NCBI RefSeq assembly: GCF_023555415.1
Contig: NZ_JAKRYL010000004.1
Location: forward strand, 124,001 to 188,000
DNA: 64,000 nucleotides
Direction of reading: 5' to 3'
Source: Halalkalibacter alkaliphilus
GTDB lineage: Bacteria > Bacillota > Bacilli > Bacillales > Bacillaceae_D
The notes below the pieces were generated by a model. The model searched no databases, was not told the DNA's origin, and saw nothing but the letters and a program-made list of their open reading frames with translations. The position numbers and the translations under genes were made by a program. Below are positions 54,796-62,571 of this stretch, piece by piece. Numbering within the stretch: the first letter of the stretch is position 1; each line of letters opens with the position of its first letter.

Positions 54796-55329
54796 TTGAT
54801 TTTATCTGGAAAGTCTATTTTGTCAAAGATCAACAATAGGGAGTTGGAGATCACTCCTCTTAGTAATGAGCAGATTCAGCCTGCATCTGTTGATTTACGA
54901 TTAGGAAATCATTTTGTGACGATCGATGAGTATAAAGAAAGTTTGATAACACTTGATAAGTCTGTTGCTTACCGTGAGATCATTCCTAATAATAAAAAAA
55001 TAATCTTGCCACCACAAACTTTTTTATTAGCAACCACTGTTGAAACGATTAGTTTGCCAAACAATGTAACGGCTTTTGTAGAGGGGAGAAGCTCAATAGG
55101 TCGTCTTGGCTTATTTATTCAAAACGCAGGATGGGTCGACCCTGGCTTTAGTGGCCAAATTACTCTGGAACTTTTTAATTCTAATCGCCTTCCGATTGAA
55201 CTCACGCTTGGCCGCAGAATCTGTCAACTCGTTTTTGCTGAAGTAAATGAAGAAGCTGACCCATATAAAGGAAAATACCTTTATCAAAGAGGGGCAACGC
55301 AAAGCGAAATATATAAGGATATATTGTAA
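54796..55329 (+). CDS. dcd: dCTP deaminase
   Basis: Converts dCTP to dUTP (or on to dUMP) for thymidylate synthesis, without a metal cofactor at the deamination site. The conserved core [31 protein letters not shown] (interrupted here only for reading) contains R98, S99 and the expected catalytic E125. TTG 54796 gives MILSGKSIL, the standard start, and 177 residues, with GGGAA upstream. Its position behind a Zur-controlled metallochaperone suggests that it substitutes for a zinc-dependent dCMP/cytidine deaminase in low zinc (inference). Confidence 0.88.
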   Translation: MILSGKSILSKINNRELEITPLSNEQIQPASVDLRLGNHFVTIDEYKESLITLDKSVAYREIIPNNKKIILPPQTFLLATTVETISLPNNVTAFVEGRSSIGRLGLFIQNAGWVDPGFSGQITLELFNSNRLPIELTLGRRICQLVFAEVNEEADPYKGKYLYQRGATQSEIYKDIL

Positions 55330-55378
55330 AGAGAATGGACCTTAATGACAGCTAATTAAGAACACTAAAAAAACTCTT

Positions 55379-55399
55379 AAATAGTAATAATTACGATTT
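55379..55399 (+). promoter_or_regulatory. Zur box upstream of the COG0523 gene at 55447
   Basis: The core TAGTAATAATTACGA matches the Zur consensus except at one base. A TATAAT at 55411–55416 lies 12 bases downstream, so the box covers the -35 region here, unlike the other sites. Confidence 0.85.
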
Positions 55400-55446
55400 T
55401 TGATTGTAAGTATAATTAGATCGTAAGTAAATAGGAGGTTGAAAAG

Positions 55447-56424
55447 TTGTCTAAAATACCGGTATTTGTATTGAGTGGGTTTTTAGGAAGTGGAAAGACA
55501 TCACTGTTAGAGCGACTACTTCAAGAGTGTTCTCGGAGAAATCTATCTGCTGCTGTTTTGATGAATGAAATAGGCAAAACAGATACAGATGGTGAAAGCC
55601 TTTCTAGTAAAAGTAAAATGATAGAAAAGCTGTTAGATGGATGCATTTGCTGTAATAAAAAAAGTGAAGTGGTTCAGAGTATGGAAAAGCTTATCGCATT
55701 GAAGCCTGATGTTATTTTTATTGAATTAACGGGTGTTGCAAATCCAGAAGAAGTTGCTGATTCTTTAACAGAACCAGCATTAATTAATATTGTGTATTTA
55801 GAAAAAGTCATTACGTTAATTGATGCTGAACATATTCTTTCTTACAATAGTTTGTTTGAGTCGGATCGTGAATTAGTGCAAACAACTAGGAGACAAATAG
55901 AAGTGGCCGATTTACTCATTGTAAATAAAACCGATTTAGTGTCAGAATCAAAAAAGCAAAAAATATACAAGGTCTTACTAAAACAAAATTCAACATCGAG
56001 AGTTTTCTTCTCCACTTATAGTAATATCGATTTACATCCACTTTTTAATCAACTAAAGACTCCTAAACATACCATAAAGGTTCGAATTAAAGGGGAACCA
56101 CACGATCATCATAAGCATCACGGTCACCACAATCACTCTTATTCTCGTATTAATAGCATTACACTGAAACTATCCTCACCAACCAGCACAACTGATATTG
56201 AAACATTTCTCAAGAAGTGGAAGTCGAATCTTCTGCGTGCAAAAGGGTATATATCTCTAGGCGATGGTACATACCTGATGCAGCATGTCATGAAACGAGT
56301 AAATTGGGAGCGCTCATCTTACACTGGAGACCCTTACGTAGTTCTTATTGGAATCGAGCTGAATGAGGAAAAAATCAAGAAGGAATGGGGACGGACCGTT
56401 CAAAAATCAGGTGCGTCATCATAG
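55447..56424 (+). CDS. COG0523 GTPase metallochaperone, short His-linker type (second)
   Basis: A 325-residue paralogue of the protein at 35666: Walker A GFLGSGKTS at 11–19, CICC at C66/C68/C69, LTGVANPEE, NKTD, and a His-rich linker (HDHHKHHGHHNHS) before the CobW C-terminal domain. TTG 55447 lies eight bases after AGGAGG. It has its own Zur box and is followed by a terminator, so it is probably a one-gene transcript. Confidence 0.9.
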   Translation: MSKIPVFVLSGFLGSGKTSLLERLLQECSRRNLSAAVLMNEIGKTDTDGESLSSKSKMIEKLLDGCICCNKKSEVVQSMEKLIALKPDVIFIELTGVANPEEVADSLTEPALINIVYLEKVITLIDAEHILSYNSLFESDRELVQTTRRQIEVADLLIVNKTDLVSESKKQKIYKVLLKQNSTSRVFFSTYSNIDLHPLFNQLKTPKHTIKVRIKGEPHDHHKHHGHHNHSYSRINSITLKLSSPTSTTDIETFLKKWKSNLLRAKGYISLGDGTYLMQHVMKRVNWERSSYTGDPYVVLIGIELNEEKIKKEWGRTVQKSGASS

Positions 56425-56432
56425 TAGCCAAG

Positions 56433-56467
56433 ACGTTAGGATTTTTTATTAATCCTGACGTTTTTTA
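56433..56467 (+). terminator. Intrinsic terminator after the COG0523 gene at 55447
   Basis: ACGTTAGGATT pairs with AATCCTGACGT (one T·G pair), followed by six T. Confidence 0.9.
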
Positions 56468-56500
56468 TTTCCAAGTATAAACGAAAATACGATTAATGTT

Positions 56501-56521
56501 AAAACGTAATCTTTATGATTT
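56501..56521 (+). promoter_or_regulatory. Imperfect Zur box upstream of the permease gene at 56586
   Basis: AACGTAATCTTTATGATT keeps the left half-site intact, while the right half has two changes (TTTATGATT for ATTACGATT). A further ATACGATT half lies at 56487–56494. Confidence 0.65.
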
Positions 56522-56585
56522 GTGTTCATGTTGCCCCCTTGTCCGCATATATTTGAATAAACAAAAGATGGAGGACTTTTAATAA

Positions 56586-57584
56586 ATGCGGACTCAACAT
56601 AATCTTACAGAAGTAATTGGTTTTATTCTTCTTGGAATCGCGGTTTTGATCATATTTTATAATGAACGGTTTACAATAAGTAATTTATTTCTTCCAGAGT
56701 CACTGCTAACTTTTAATATGATTTTTCTATCTATATTAATTGAAGCCATCCCATTTGTTTTAATAGGTGTTTTTATTGCAGGAATCATTCAAGTTTTTGT
56801 GACTGAGGAGCACCTTCAAAGGCTCATTCCCAAAAATAAATTTTTAGCTGTCATTGCAAGTTGTTTCATTGGTGCTTTATTTCCAGCTTGTGAATGTGGG
56901 ATTGTCCCCATCGTGCGTCGTTTAATTGCTAAAGGCGTTCCTCTTTTCGCTGGTGTAGGGTTTCTTTTAACGGGTCCATTGATTAATCCTATTGTAGTCT
57001 TCTCCACCTATATGGCTTTTGGTGAGGATCTCAAGATGGCTCTTCTAAGGATGGGACTAGGGTTAGTCATTGCGATCATTATTGCTGGAGTCATTTGTAT
57101 TCTTTTCAGGTCAAATCAATTAAAACGAAGCAAGGTATCTGTTGTTATGCAAGCACAGATGGTTTCCAAGCAACCAATTGGGAAGAGAATAAAATCGATG
57201 TTCGAACATGCGATTGATGAATTTTTTGATATGGGCAAGTTTTTAATAATGGGCGCTATATTAGCTGCATTTGTTCAGACCTATGTATCGACTAAGTCCA
57301 TTCTTGGTTTTGGGGAGGGAATTCTTGCTTCAACACTTATTATGATGGGTCTGGCTTATTTACTTTCTTTATGTTCAGAAGCTGATGCTTTTATTGCCGC
57401 CTCATTCCGACATCTCTTTCCACAAGCCTCATTGCTCGGTTTCTTAATTTATGGACCGATGCTTGATTTGAAAAATACGATCATGATGATGGCTGTATTT
57501 AATATTCGTTTTGTTCTTGTTCTTATGGGGGTTATAACAGGTGTTGTATTAGGGGTTTTACTTTTTGTTCATCCATGGATTTAA
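56586..57584 (+). CDS. YcgR-like permease (UPF0718)
   Basis: A 332-residue membrane protein with about eight helices and the family motifs EAIPFVLIGVFIAG, ACECGIVPIVRRLIAKGVP, TGPLINPIVV and CSEADAFIAASF. The conserved Cys-Glu-Cys and Cys-Ser-Glu-Ala-Asp groups lie in or beside helices and could contact a metal. Family members are paired with TIGR03943/YcgQ proteins, as here. The Zur-like site suggests metal uptake or handling; the substrate is not established. Confidence 0.85.
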   Translation: MRTQHNLTEVIGFILLGIAVLIIFYNERFTISNLFLPESLLTFNMIFLSILIEAIPFVLIGVFIAGIIQVFVTEEHLQRLIPKNKFLAVIASCFIGALFPACECGIVPIVRRLIAKGVPLFAGVGFLLTGPLINPIVVFSTYMAFGEDLKMALLRMGLGLVIAIIIAGVICILFRSNQLKRSKVSVVMQAQMVSKQPIGKRIKSMFEHAIDEFFDMGKFLIMGAILAAFVQTYVSTKSILGFGEGILASTLIMMGLAYLLSLCSEADAFIAASFRHLFPQASLLGFLIYGPMLDLKNTIMMMAVFNIRFVLVLMGVITGVVLGVLLFVHPWI

Positions 57585-57623
57585 AAGGAGGGAGAGACAA
57601 TTATACAAATACAAGTAAGACAA

Positions 57624-58418
57624 GTGATAAAGGCTTTCGTGTTACTACTCTTTGCCGTATTTATTTTCATATTACATGAGAGTGGGGAGATTACTCGGTT
57701 TATTAATCCAGATTATCTATATTTCAGCCAAATAGCTTCCGTTATTTTTTTGTTTTTATTTTTTGTACAAGTACCTCGTATGTTTACAACATCACAAGAT
57801 GAACATGACCATAGCGAGTGTGGACCTTGGGGATGTAATCATGGCTCGGGTGAAGGCGGACTTTCGTTAAGAACGATATTTGCCTATGGCCTTATCACCA
57901 TTCCTCTTCTAAGTGGCTTTCTACTTCCTTACAAAGATTTCGGTGCAGAGGAAGCACTAAAGCGTGGGGTTAGCTATTCAACCCATGATCATGGTCATTT
58001 GGAAGACCATAAACTAATTGAAACAAAGATGGATCATAGAGTACAAGAAATGTTAAATCAGCCTGTACTTTATTTTGATAATCATAATTTTGCACGCTAT
58101 ATCAGCATTGTCACAACTTATCCTGAAAATTTTGTAGGACAGCCAATTGAATTGGAAGGTTTTATATTAGAGGATGAATTTCATTCAAAAAATCACACAG
58201 TCATTACAAGGTTTCTAGTAACCCATTGTGTTGCGGACGCTCATGCAACCGGACTTGTTATCGCAAGCGGAGATTCATTAGGAATCCAAGAAAATACATG
58301 GATCCGTGTAAAAGGGGAATTGAATGTAAGAAAAGATGATCGGAACCTAATCGCTATTATTAACGTTAGCAATTGGGAAGAAATTCAACCCCCAATAGAT
58401 CCATATGTGTACCCTTAA
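57624..58418 (+). CDS. YcgQ-like membrane protein (TIGR03943 family)
   Basis: Two or three N-terminal helices (about 1–105) are followed by an extracytoplasmic domain (about 120–264; PIELEGFILEDEF, VTHCVADAHATGLVI). Two His/Cys-rich loops (DEHDHSECGPWGCNHG and STHDHGHLEDH) could bind metal. It partners the permease upstream. GTG 57624 fits family N-termini, but the strong AAGGAGG lies 30 bases upstream of it; no ATG/GTG/TTG lies at normal spacing, and an ATT at 57600 does. It ends within four bases of the convergent gene. Confidence 0.82.
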   Translation: MIKAFVLLLFAVFIFILHESGEITRFINPDYLYFSQIASVIFLFLFFVQVPRMFTTSQDEHDHSECGPWGCNHGSGEGGLSLRTIFAYGLITIPLLSGFLLPYKDFGAEEALKRGVSYSTHDHGHLEDHKLIETKMDHRVQEMLNQPVLYFDNHNFARYISIVTTYPENFVGQPIELEGFILEDEFHSKNHTVITRFLVTHCVADAHATGLVIASGDSLGIQENTWIRVKGELNVRKDDRNLIAIINVSNWEEIQPPIDPYVYP

Positions 58419-59458
58419 ACTGATAAGTTACTATAATTATTTTGATTGCAAAGACAACGATCTAATAAAGTTTGAATGGCAGACTGATCCAATTCGGTTC
58501 CAATGAATAGAAACTCTGTTAATATCCCTAACGATGTTGAAGTATCTATTTCAGTTGTGTCAACTTGGATCGAAGAACCTACTTGTGAAATAGAATAAAG
58601 TTCTTGTGCAATGGGGTTATAGCACCTTCCTTTCATTCGAAAGACCTCATTTGGCAACTGAGAGAAACTCGACTCTAAGCGAGTAAAATCGATTGGAGAA
58701 AAGCTCTGATAAATAAATGTATCAATCCCATGTTGTCCGATGACTTTCAGTTTATTTCTAGATGAAAATAGTTCAATCTGGTGTGTATATACGGAAGAGG
58801 CTGCTTTTGTATCAAAAGCAGTCTTCCTATTATTCATTTCCCAGTTAAACTCTTCAATTAAATGTATTAACGCTTTAGGTTGTAAGCTTCGTATGAACAT
58901 CATTAATTCACCCATTCGTTCATGTGAAAGCTGTTCTGAATTCATCAAAACAATGGAGTCAGCTAATTCCAATTGGTTAATGAGAGTTTCTCCTAACGTA
59001 TAAGAAGTGGCAAGGGTGGAATCGGTATAAACAAGGATTTCGTGTTCAGAGAAATACGAAAACCAAAACTTTCTGGAATCAATAACGTGAATGTGAGACG
59101 TAAGGAACCATTTTTGACTGCCAATAGTTAAGCTCTCAAAAAAAGTGTGAATATCAGAGATTGGATAAACATCCAGAATGATCTCAGTTGTATTCTTATT
59201 TTGAGCTTCCTTTTTTAGTGTTTCAAGTAGATTAAAAAATGTATTGATCTCTATATCATGAACAGCTTCGCTTATGAACTGGGTAAGAGTAAAAGGATCA
59301 TCTGCCTTTTTAAAGAACTCAATATTCATTGGCCGAAAAAGAATAACCTTCACGTTTTCATGCTTTCTACCTTTTATTTTCTTAATAAGCTCACACTTTT
59401 CTTTTAAAGAGAAGCCTGTTATAACAGTTAGAGATTTTTTCTTTTCCACTTTACACAC
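58415..59458 (-). CDS. COG0523-like protein without GTPase motifs
   Basis: A 347-residue protein with the overall layout of a ZagA-like COG0523 GTPase. The P-loop position reads GFSLKEKC instead of GxxxxGKT, there is no CxCC metal motif, and the NKxD position reads MNSE. Still recognisable are THIHVIDSRKFW, ETLINQLELADSIVLM, the CobW C-terminal domain (HGIDTFIYQS..., NEVFRMKGRCYNP) and the ending FLFIGTELDQ. Conserved fold without catalysis suggests a pseudo-GTPase, perhaps a partner of the intact paralogues. It follows the zinc-free S14 gene by 22 bases in a Zur-controlled operon. Confidence 0.82.
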   Translation of the reverse strand: MCKVEKKKSLTVITGFSLKEKCELIKKIKGRKHENVKVILFRPMNIEFFKKADDPFTLTQFISEAVHDIEINTFFNLLETLKKEAQNKNTTEIILDVYPISDIHTFFESLTIGSQKWFLTSHIHVIDSRKFWFSYFSEHEILVYTDSTLATSYTLGETLINQLELADSIVLMNSEQLSHERMGELMMFIRSLQPKALIHLIEEFNWEMNNRKTAFDTKAASSVYTHQIELFSSRNKLKVIGQHGIDTFIYQSFSPIDFTRLESSFSQLPNEVFRMKGRCYNPIAQELYSISQVGSSIQVDTTEIDTSTSLGILTEFLFIGTELDQSAIQTLLDRCLCNQNNYSNLSV

Positions 59459-59480
59459 ATCCTTATTCCCTTTATAAATC

Positions 59481-59750
59481 TTACCAGCTAGATTTTTTTA
59501 CACCAGGCACTTGTCCTTTATGAGCAAGCTCTCTAAACGCAATTCTAGAAAGTTTAAATTTACGAAGAACACCACGTGGTCTTCCTGTCATCTCACAACG
59601 TCTAGTTAAGCGACTTGGTGCTGAGTCCCTAGGTAGCTTACTCAGTCCAATATAGTCACCTTTTTCTTTTAACTCTCTTCTTCTTTCAGCATAACGAGCA
59701 ACCAGTTCTTGTCGCTTAAGTTCTTTTGCCACTTTTGATTTTTTAGCCAT
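59481..59750 (-). CDS. rpsN: Zinc-independent 30S ribosomal protein S14 paralogue
   Basis: An 89-residue S14 of the long, Cys-poor type ([12 protein letters not shown]..., [39 protein letters not shown]). The CxxC...CxxC zinc ribbon of the housekeeping 61-residue S14 is absent. This is the known zinc-sparing paralogue (rpsN2/yhzA in B. subtilis) that replaces the zinc form when Zur repression is lifted. Its own Zur box and promoter lie just upstream on the minus strand. Confidence 0.95.
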   Translation of the reverse strand: MAKKSKVAKELKRQELVARYAERRRELKEKGDYIGLSKLPRDSAPSRLTRRCEMTGRPRGVLRKFKLSRIAFRELAHKGQVPGVKKSSW

Positions 59751-59769
59751 TAAAACCAGCCTCCTTGAT

Positions 59770-59789
59770 AATAGTAATCATTACGTTTT
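59770..59789 (-). promoter_or_regulatory. Zur box upstream of the S14 paralogue
   Basis: On the minus strand AAAACGTAATGATTACTATT has the core CGTAATGATTAC, one base off the consensus, directly after the -10. Confidence 0.87.
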
Positions 59790-59791
59790 AT

Positions 59792-59820
59792 ATAATATAG
59801 AAAAAGCTTGGTGAAGTAAA
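59792..59820 (-). promoter_or_regulatory. Sigma-A promoter of the S14 paralogue operon
   Basis: On the minus strand TTTACT (59820–59815) and TATTAT (59797–59792) are 17 bases apart, and the Zur box follows within two bases. Confidence 0.75.
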
Positions 59821-60043
59821 GGCTACCTTGAAAATAAATCTGAAACCTTTTGTTAGAGCTAGGAAAGGGTACAGACGAATTTAGTTCATTTTATGTACGA
59901 ATGAAAGTGATAATGCTTTGCAATATATGACATCTAATGTTTTGAAGTATTTTCAATAAAGAAGTTAAATTCCGGTACGATTAATTTGGAATCCTTCCTT
60001 TTCGTTATGCGTAAGATGGTAAAGATAGACAAAAAGGAGGGGC

Positions 60044-60064
60044 ATGTATTTAGCTATAAATTAA
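60044..60064 (+). CDS. Possible six-codon leader ORF upstream of spoVK
   Basis: AAAAAGGAGGGGC is followed by ATG and five codons (MYLAIN) and a TAA. A terminator-like hairpin starts 11 bases later. The strong ribosome site serves no other visible start. The rest of the 59821–60043 stretch shows no gene. It may be a leader peptide or a decayed gene start. Confidence 0.3.
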   Translation: MYLAIN

Positions 60065-60074
60065 ACAACTTCAC

Positions 60075-60104
60075 TAGGCGATTGTCACATGTTCGCCTAT
60101 TTTT
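60075..60104 (+). terminator. Terminator-like hairpin upstream of spoVK
   Basis: TAGGCGA pairs with TCGCCTA around an 11-base loop, followed by five T. It lies between the six-codon ORF and spoVK. Confidence 0.65.
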
Positions 60105-60164
60105 GCGTATAGTATAAAAAAAGACAAATTGGTGCTTAAACGGAACAACAAAGGGGTGTGCATC

Positions 60165-61118
60165 ATGAGTAACCCGGTTAACTCCAAGAAAAGAGGACGT
60201 ATTAATGTCGTATTAAATCATAAACCAATTGAAAAGATGGGCAAAAATGAATCCCTTTTTCAAACAGAACTTGAAAAAGAAGAACATGATATTTTAACCC
60301 GTTTTGAAGAGAAACTTGAAGAATATGTTGGATTAGAAGAAGTAAAGGGACTTGTGAATGAAATCTATGCTTGGATTTATATTAACCAACGACGTGAAGA
60401 GCTCGGATTAAAAGCAAGTAAACAAGTACTTCATATGATTTTTAAGGGGAATCCTGGAACGGGGAAAACAACAGTTGCAAGAATTATTGCAGATTTTCTT
60501 CACCAAATGGGTGTTCTTGCAAAAGGACATTTTATGGAAGTGGAAAGAGCAGATTTAGTTGGAGAATATATTGGTCATACAGCCCAAAAAACGAGAGAGG
60601 TTCTAAAAAAGGCTAGCGGTGGTGTGCTTTTTGTTGATGAGGCTTACTCATTAGCTAGAGGGGGCGAGAAAGATTTTGGGAAAGAGGCTATAGATACGTT
60701 AGTAAAAGCGATGGAAGATCATCAACATGACTTTGTCTTAATTTTGGCAGGTTACTCTAAAGAAATGGAGTATTTCTTATCGCTCAATCCTGGTTTGCCA
60801 TCGCGATTTCCGATTGCGATTGATTTTCCTAACTATACGACTGATCAATTAATGGAAATGGTAAGGAGAATGTTAGCTGAACGCGAGTATGAATTAACGA
60901 CAGACGGAGAAATTCATATACGTGATCATATTAGGAAAATCAGATATGAACAAGAAAGAACATTTAGCAATGGGAGATACATTAGAAATATTATCGAGGA
61001 AGCGATTAGAATGCAGGCAGTAAGATTACTAAGGGAGAATGCGTATGATCGGCAATCTCTCCTTACGATGAAACGTGAGGATTTTAAATTCCACTCCTCC
61101 CATGTGAAATTGAACTAA
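60165..61118 (+). CDS. spoVK: Stage V sporulation protein K, AAA+ ATPase
   Basis: A CbbX-type AAA+ ATPase made in the mother cell and needed for spore maturation. Walker A GNPGTGKTT, Walker B VLFVDEAYSLARGGEKDFG and the sensor/arginine region LPSRFPIAIDFPNY are visible. ATG 60165 follows AAGGGGTG and gives 317 residues, close to the usual length; the longer upstream frame is not supported. Normal neighbour hflX follows. Confidence 0.93.
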   Translation: MSNPVNSKKRGRINVVLNHKPIEKMGKNESLFQTELEKEEHDILTRFEEKLEEYVGLEEVKGLVNEIYAWIYINQRREELGLKASKQVLHMIFKGNPGTGKTTVARIIADFLHQMGVLAKGHFMEVERADLVGEYIGHTAQKTREVLKKASGGVLFVDEAYSLARGGEKDFGKEAIDTLVKAMEDHQHDFVLILAGYSKEMEYFLSLNPGLPSRFPIAIDFPNYTTDQLMEMVRRMLAEREYELTTDGEIHIRDHIRKIRYEQERTFSNGRYIRNIIEEAIRMQAVRLLRENAYDRQSLLTMKREDFKFHSSHVKLN

Positions 61119-61120
61119 CG

Positions 61121-61158
61121 AAAGGCCAATCGACCAGATACTTGGTTGATTGGCTTTT
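61121..61158 (+). terminator. Intrinsic terminator after spoVK
   Basis: AAAGGCCAATCGACCA and TGGTTGATTGGCTTTT form a stem with one G·T pair, ending in T. Confidence 0.88.
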
Positions 61159-61276
61159 CTCGTCTCAGACTTTGATTTGTTTTTTCTATTTTCTTCTAGT
61201 TCATGGTATGATGCGTATGAACGTCTTCGATGGACAAAATAAAGGTAAGATCGAAAAACAAAGGAAGTGGATATTC

Positions 61277-62569
61277 TTGCAGGAGATTAATCATAAAGAA
61301 ACGGAGAACGTTGTCCTTGTTGGGTGTCAATTTGAAACAGATGACATCGCTTTTGATAATTCAATGGAAGAATTGAAAAGTTTAGTCGAAACAGCAAAAG
61401 GGACCGTAGTTGGAACGATTACACAAAAGCGTCAAAAGCCTGAACCTTCTACCTATATTGGAAGAGGGAAAGTTGATGAATTACAAGTCCTCTTAGATGA
61501 GAAGGACGTTGATACGATTGTTTTTAATGATGAACTTTCACCGAGCCAAATACGAAATGTTCATACTAGAACGAAGAAAACGGTCATAGATAGAACTCAA
61601 TTAATTTTAGATATATTTGCCTCACGCGCACGTTCAAGAGAAGGGAAGCTTCAAGTAGAGCTAGCGCAGCTTTCATATTTACTTCCACGACTTGCAGGAC
61701 AAGGTTTAGCCTTGTCAAGGCAAGGGGGAGGAATTGGTTCAAAAGGGCCTGGAGAGACACAGCTCGAAAGCGACCGCCGTCACATTCGCCGAAGAATGGA
61801 CGAAATTAAACATCAACTAGAAGCAGTTGTTGGACATCGTCAGCGTTATAGGGAGCGTAGAAAACAAAATGAAGCATTTCAAGTTGCGATCGTTGGTTAC
61901 ACAAATGCCGGTAAATCAACGATCTTAAACCGCTTAGCGGAAGTGGATACATTAGAAGAAAATCAATTGTTTGCGACTCTTGATCCTACAACAAGACAAT
62001 TTAATTTACCAAGTGGCATGAAAATTCTTTTATCAGATACTGTTGGGTTTATTCAAGATTTACCTACGACCCTTGTGGCAGCGTTTCGTTCTACTTTGGA
62101 AGAGCTCCAGGAAGCCAGTTTACTGTTACATGTAGTGGACAGTTCAAACCCTGATTACGAGCAACATGAGCGAACAGTGAAAGAGTTAATTCAGGAGTTA
62201 GATTCAGAGACCATTCCACAATTAATTGTTTATAATAAAAGTGAACAAAAAGATGCAAACTTTTTTCCAACACATGATGAGGATTCCATTGAGATTAGCG
62301 CATTCGATAAAGATGATCTCAATAGTTTGAAAGAAGCTATTGAAGAAAAGTTAATGGAACAAATGACAGAATATCATGTTTTATTGAAGGCAGAGGAGGG
62401 AAGTTTGCTTTCAAGATGTCGTGAATCAACGATTATTAAGAAGCAAGAGTGGAATGAAGAAACCGAGCATTATGATATTCAGGGATATGTCATTCCAACT
62501 ACTGCATTAGGTCATGAATTGGCCATTCGTTCAATTATTGAACCAAAGAAAGTGAAAGTTGAGGAATAA
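61277..62569 (+). CDS. hflX: Ribosome-associated GTPase HflX
   Basis: A 430-residue GTPase that splits stalled 70S ribosomes. The N-terminal HflX domain (VLVGCQFE, STYIGRGKVDEL, RTQLILDIFASRARSREGKLQVELAQLSYLLPRL) precedes a coiled-coil hinge and a G domain: GYTNAGKST, DTVGF and NKSE. TTG 61277 follows AAAGGAAGTGG and gives the normal N-terminus; an upstream in-frame ATG would add a hydrophobic stretch unlike the family. A -10 (TATGAT) is at about 61207. ynbB follows after two bases. Confidence 0.93.
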   Translation: MQEINHKETENVVLVGCQFETDDIAFDNSMEELKSLVETAKGTVVGTITQKRQKPEPSTYIGRGKVDELQVLLDEKDVDTIVFNDELSPSQIRNVHTRTKKTVIDRTQLILDIFASRARSREGKLQVELAQLSYLLPRLAGQGLALSRQGGGIGSKGPGETQLESDRRHIRRRMDEIKHQLEAVVGHRQRYRERRKQNEAFQVAIVGYTNAGKSTILNRLAEVDTLEENQLFATLDPTTRQFNLPSGMKILLSDTVGFIQDLPTTLVAAFRSTLEELQEASLLLHVVDSSNPDYEQHERTVKELIQELDSETIPQLIVYNKSEQKDANFFPTHDEDSIEISAFDKDDLNSLKEAIEEKLMEQMTEYHVLLKAEEGSLLSRCRESTIIKKQEWNEETEHYDIQGYVIPTTALGHELAIRSIIEPKKVKVEE

Positions 62570-62571
62570 AT

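Noticed and set aside
35666-56424. COG0523 proteins as CobW of the aerobic cobalt-insertion pathway
   Set aside because: No cobN/cobS/cobT chelatase genes are present, and the genes carry Zur boxes and resemble ZagA and related zinc chaperones.
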